A DNA stretch of 8,916 nt from an uncultured delta proteobacterium (GTDB lineage: Bacteria; Desulfobacterota; Syntrophorhabdia; Syntrophorhabdales; Syntrophorhabdaceae): positions 1 through 8,916 of the forward strand of contig CAIQJW010000227.1 of the NCBI GenBank assembly GCA_903872255.1, given 5' to 3'. Position 1 is the first letter of the stretch, and every line of letters begins with the position of its first letter. This document shows positions 6,309-8,916 of the stretch, piece after piece. Under the pieces are notes generated by a model. That model was not told the DNA's origin and searched no databases. It saw only the letters and a list, made by a program, of their open reading frames with translations. A program made the position numbers and the translations under genes.

Positions 6309-6384
6309 TGGGGCGACAGACGGGATTTGAACCCGCAACCCTCGGAACCACAATCCGATGCTCCGCCATTGAGCTACTGCCGCC
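6309..6384 (-). tRNA. tRNA-His (GTG anticodon)
   Basis: The minus-strand sequence folds as a cloverleaf. The acceptor 5' strand GGCGGCAG pairs with CTGTCGCC as an 8-bp stem, which includes the extra G-1:C73 pair diagnostic of tRNA-His. The D arm carries TAGCTCAATGG. The anticodon stem TCGGA/TCCGA holds the loop TTGTGGT with anticodon GTG at 6351-6349. The T arm GCGGG-TTCAAAT-CCCGT is intact. The 3' CCA is encoded (6311-6309). There is one G-T pair in the acceptor stem; otherwise the molecule looks functional. Confidence 0.96.
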
Positions 6385-6398
6385 GTTTAGAGAATAAT

Positions 6399-6427
6399 TA
6401 GTTAGCATAATTCCACGATCAAGTCAA
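6399..6427 (-). promoter_or_regulatory. possible promoter of tRNA-His
   Basis: TTGACT (6427-6422, 5/6 to the -35 consensus) lies 17 bp from TAACTA (6404-6399), a poor -10 match that would place the start about 8 nt before the mature tRNA. The distance is right for a tRNA promoter but the weak -10 leaves doubt. The 61-bp gap after the DUF4013 gene shows no clear terminator. Confidence 0.25.
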
Positions 6428-6445
6428 TGAAAGGGGGCAGCTGCG

Positions 6446-7105
6446 TTATTCAAACGCTGATTCGTCGTCTTTGATCTGAGTGAGACAGAGACTTGTCCTG
6501 TGATAAAGTTCGGTAAAGTAAAAAGTGGACAGGAGGAGGGAGTAATATGTAAGTATCGATGAAATGAGAAACCCGATCAAATAGGGGATGCGCATAAAAA
6601 GAAGCGAGAGATAAATGGCTGCTATTGTTGCGGCATAGCCGATGATGTATTCGACAAGAACTTCCTTGATCCCGCGCAAGATCAGATCGAATTCCAGGGA
6701 TTCCCTGAAATCAAGGCGTTCGGCAAAGACCGCAAAAGCGAAAGGCAGAAAAAATGAGCATATCGGCAGAATCACGAACGTGGCGGCCTTGATCATGAGA
6801 TGGCCGAAGAAAGCTGTAAAGCTGTTCAGCGTGGTCAGAAAAAAGCCGGCCGAGAACATAAAGAACGGTATGGCATTGTAAAGGATAAAGACAAAAAGAA
6901 GCTTGATCCCCTCTATCCATGTTTCGTATTTATCCTGCCATGTAGCGAGGCCCATGCCTCCCACCGTGATAAGACGGGAGGTACGGGAGAGAAAGCCTAT
7001 GGAAAAAAAATTAAGGACCGGGATGAAAAAGACGAGGCCCCCGAAGATCCAACGGTTGATATATCGTGAATTTACGGTAAAACGTATAAACGGAATAATG
7101 TCCAT
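6446..7105 (-). CDS. DUF4013 integral membrane protein
   Basis: This 219-residue protein has about five hydrophobic segments (roughly 19-38, 67-90, 104-127, 151-172 and 174-196) and ends with a short charged tail. The N-terminal pattern RWIFGGLVFFIPVLNF (18-33), followed by a short basic turn and a GLATWQDKYETWIEGIK segment (52-68), is characteristic of DUF4013, a membrane family of unknown function. No catalytic residues are evident. The ATG lies 3 nt after the stop of the dehydrogenase gene and its SD (AAAGGGA) is inside the end of that gene, so it is the last gene of a coupled operon. A role cannot be assigned. Confidence 0.8.
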   Translation of the reverse strand: MDIIPFIRFTVNSRYINRWIFGGLVFFIPVLNFFSIGFLSRTSRLITVGGMGLATWQDKYETWIEGIKLLFVFILYNAIPFFMFSAGFFLTTLNSFTAFFGHLMIKAATFVILPICSFFLPFAFAVFAERLDFRESLEFDLILRGIKEVLVEYIIGYAATIAAIYLSLLFMRIPYLIGFLISSILTYYSLLLSTFYFTELYHRTSLCLTQIKDDESAFE

Positions 7106-7108
7106 TAA

Positions 7109-7894
7109 TTATTTCCCTTTGGACAAGAAATCGAGAAGGCCTTCAGAGGTGTATCCCGTCATTCCGCCGTCCATAACGATCGTTTCCCCATTGATGTACG
7201 CTGCATCGTCAGACGCGAGGAACAGTATGGTCGCCACGAGTTCGCCGACCGTGGCCATCCTGCCTATTGGGGTCCTGCCGGACAGGTAATTGACAAACAC
7301 CTCTTTTTTGATAAGCGCTTCATTCATGCCGCCCTTTATAAAACCGGGCGCTACCGCACAGAGCGTCACGCCGGACTTTGACCATTCGTATGCAAGCTGA
7401 CGGGTCATTACCATAAGGCCCGATTTGCTGATAGCATAAGGAAGGAATCCCTTTTCTCCGAAAAGCGCCACCTGGGACGCGATGCTGACTATCCGGCCCG
7501 AACCCTGCTGTATCATTCTTTTGCCGAAGATCTGGGTCGTATAGAATGTTCCCTTTAAATTTATGTCGATGACCTTATTGAAATCTTCCTTCTTCATCTT
7601 TACGGACGGTACAAGGGGGTTGACGATACCGGCGTTGTTGATGAGGATATCGACCTTGCCCAATGTTTCATAAACCCTTGATGCCGTAGCTTCCATCGTA
7701 TCATAATCGGAAATGTCGCCTTCGAACGCGAGGGCCTGCCGGCCCTTGAATTCTTCCGTGAATTTCTCTGCGGCTTCCTTGTTCCGGCCGTTAACGGCAA
7801 CCGATGCCCCTTCGGCGAGAAAAGCCTGTGCCATGGCCTTGCCGAGGCCTTTTGTGCCGCCTGTGATAAAAACAACTTTATTCTGAAATCTCAT
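7109..7894 (-). CDS. short-chain dehydrogenase/reductase (classical SDR, FabG-like)
   Basis: This 261-residue NAD(P)-dependent oxidoreductase has the full classical SDR set: the glycine-rich cofactor loop TGGTKGLG (11-18), D60 before the adenine pocket, NNAG (86-89), N112, S140, and YAISK with Y153 and K157. R37 after the second strand (NGR) points to NADP(H). The C-terminal GETIVMDGGMTGY (236-248) is the usual substrate-loop end. FabG-type ketoreductases and polyol or steroid dehydrogenases share this pattern, so the substrate stays open. The start codon overlaps the stop of the radical SAM gene as ATGA (4-nt overlap), and a GGAGGG SD precedes it. It is a middle gene of the operon. Confidence 0.92.
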   Translation of the reverse strand: MRFQNKVVFITGGTKGLGKAMAQAFLAEGASVAVNGRNKEAAEKFTEEFKGRQALAFEGDISDYDTMEATASRVYETLGKVDILINNAGIVNPLVPSVKMKKEDFNKVIDINLKGTFYTTQIFGKRMIQQGSGRIVSIASQVALFGEKGFLPYAISKSGLMVMTRQLAYEWSKSGVTLCAVAPGFIKGGMNEALIKKEVFVNYLSGRTPIGRMATVGELVATILFLASDDAAYINGETIVMDGGMTGYTSEGLLDFLSKGK

Positions 7895-8838
7895 AACATC
7901 CCTCCGTACAGGTTTCTTATTCGTTTATCAAAAAGCTGTATCAGGCCTTGGTTGTCTTTTATTGCGATACCGAAGACTTCTTTCCATATATCAGCCCTTT
8001 CCATGCACAGGTATATGAAAAGCCGCTGGTCGATGTCTTTCAACTGCTTGAAAAGCATCTTGTAGATCCTGATCCGTTCGGGTTTGATGTAGCGGTATTT
8101 GCCGTCTTCGCCCCTTATGAATTCTCCGGTTAAAAGGCGTTTGCGCTTATTTTCGATAAGCTGACCGTGCAATGCGGCAGGGAATCTCAGGAGCCCGAGG
8201 CTGATCCAGATGATCTTTTCGGGGTCAAGTATTCTCCGTATGTCTTCGATCAGATAGTAATAATCCTTTTCGAATCCATCATAAATGACGACAGGATCAA
8301 AATGAAGGCCGACGAAGCAACCTTTCTCCTGGGCCAGCCGCGCCGCCTTGAGGCGTTTACGTATCGGGCTTGTCCTTTTTTCCTCGGAATCGATAAATCT
8401 CTGGGGCGATACGGAAAACGATATTACCGTGTAGGGATTGAGGTGGGGTATGAGATGGCGGAAATCGGCCCACTTTGATTTCAGTTCGAGGATCGCCTTC
8501 TTCTTTTTTCCAAAATAGTCGACGAGAAAGGCATTGAGCTTGAGCCGTCTGTCGAGGGCAAGGCTGTCAGAGAGTTCCCCTGTCCCGAAACGCAGAATAT
8601 GCCCTGAGGAGTCATCGATGCGTCTGTCCAGTTCGCCGGTTATTGCAGCCGGATCACATGAAACCTTTATTGCATCATTTTTGAGGTATGCCTTGAGTAT
8701 GCAGTATGAACAGGAAAGAACACAGCCTTCGATGAGATCTATTGTCTGGTATCCGCAGCAGATATGATGCTTCGTGCCGGGGCATTGTCGGATTATGTCT
8801 GTACTGTCCTCAACGAATTCTACCTTTTGTAAGCTCAA
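7891..8838 (-). CDS. radical SAM protein, spore photoproduct lyase-like (SPL family)
   Basis: This protein of about 315 residues is SPL-like. Numbered from the upstream TTG at 8841, the motif GYQTIDLIEGC is followed by the [4Fe-4S] cysteines C40, C44 and C47 (CX3CX2C), as in spore photoproduct lyase. The later GLHFDPVVIYDGFEKDY (178-194) is also typical of the family. Length is close to SplB (about 340). No cysteine occurs between C62 and C175, so the radical-quenching Cys that true SplB carries about 44 residues after its cluster is missing. A different DNA- or RNA-directed or unknown reaction is likely. There is no ATG start: two adjacent TTG codons (8841, 8838) follow AGGAG (8848-8844). 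I chose 8838 because its spacing is 5 nt rather than 2. The start overlaps the preceding gene and the stop overlaps the dehydrogenase start. Confidence 0.82.
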   Translation of the reverse strand: MSLQKVEFVEDSTDIIRQCPGTKHHICCGYQTIDLIEGCVLSCSYCILKAYLKNDAIKVSCDPAAITGELDRRIDDSSGHILRFGTGELSDSLALDRRLKLNAFLVDYFGKKKKAILELKSKWADFRHLIPHLNPYTVISFSVSPQRFIDSEEKRTSPIRKRLKAARLAQEKGCFVGLHFDPVVIYDGFEKDYYYLIEDIRRILDPEKIIWISLGLLRFPAALHGQLIENKRKRLLTGEFIRGEDGKYRYIKPERIRIYKMLFKQLKDIDQRLFIYLCMERADIWKEVFGIAIKDNQGLIQLFDKRIRNLYGGML

Positions 8839-8916
8839 CAATGCTCCTAAAGTAACCTGCGTCGGCTAATCCCGAAAGTTTAGCGAGAGCAGTGCGTACA
8901 TCGTCATCATCTTTTA
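8810..8916 (-). CDS. C-terminal fragment of an upstream gene (possible HEAT-repeat-like protein)
   Basis: The minus strand is open from the window edge to TGA at 8812-8810, giving 34 residues that begin KDDDDVRTALAKLSGL and end ELTKGRIR. The composition and the DxxVRxxLxxL pattern look like a real helical protein end and recall HEAT-type repeats, but this is too short to assign. The last 29 nt overlap the radical SAM gene in another frame. This implies that the operon extends beyond the window and that the radical SAM gene is translationally coupled to this one. Confidence 0.55.
   Translation of the reverse strand, partial: KDDDDVRTALAKLSGLADAGYFRSIVELTKGRIR

Noticed and set aside
1..8916. 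CRISPR array, phage or toxin-antitoxin system
   Set aside because: No regularly spaced direct repeats, integrase, phage structural genes or paired small toxin-antitoxin genes were found.

Overview
The window reads as a piece of a Gram-negative, probably anaerobic bacterial chromosome of moderate GC content. An affiliation near Desulfobacterota/'Deltaproteobacteria' is a guess from the gene mix: an RsbU/RsbW/RsbV-type partner switch, an NMT1/THI5-like periplasmic binding protein, a DUF4013 membrane protein, an SPL-like radical SAM protein and dispersed GTCATCCCGG-type palindromes. No ribosomal or other marker gene fixes the taxon.

Left part, + strand (1-5245). A 162-bp MITE-like inverted-repeat element (9-170) is followed by a GC-rich non-coding stretch with a strong hairpin (228-259). 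A good sigma70-type promoter (323-350) then leads into a three-gene operon: a metallo-beta-lactamase-fold hydrolase (465-1190), a secreted NMT1/THI5-like solute-binding protein (1200-2189), and, overlapping its end, a membrane-bound Cache-HAMP-PP2C (RsbU/SpoIIE-type) phosphatase (2179-4110). After 148 bp containing its own promoter comes a second, unrelated MBL-fold hydrolase (4259-5245).

Middle (5245-5426). A second inverted-repeat element with perfect 22-bp ends and an internal 14-bp dyad fills the gap between convergent genes. It begins on the last base of the upstream stop codon.

Right part, - strand (5442-8916). An RsbV-like STAS antagonist (5870-6202) is followed 2 nt later by an RsbW-like anti-sigma kinase (5442-5867). 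With the phosphatase across the gap, these form a full partner-switching triad, with no sigma factor or other output gene in the window. Upstream lie a tRNA-His gene (6309-6384, with encoded G-1 and CCA) and a tightly coupled operon: an upstream gene of which only the C-terminus is visible (8810-8916), an SPL-like radical SAM protein (7891-8838), a short-chain dehydrogenase (7109-7894) and a five-helix DUF4013 membrane protein (6446-7105).

Proposed logic (inference): the orphan binding protein captures a small periplasmic ligand and reports to the Cache domain of the phosphatase. The phosphatase dephosphorylates the STAS protein, which then sequesters the RsbW-like kinase and frees an unknown target encoded elsewhere. 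The absence of any ABC permease or ATPase beside the binding protein is the main reason to see it as a sensor rather than a transporter part.
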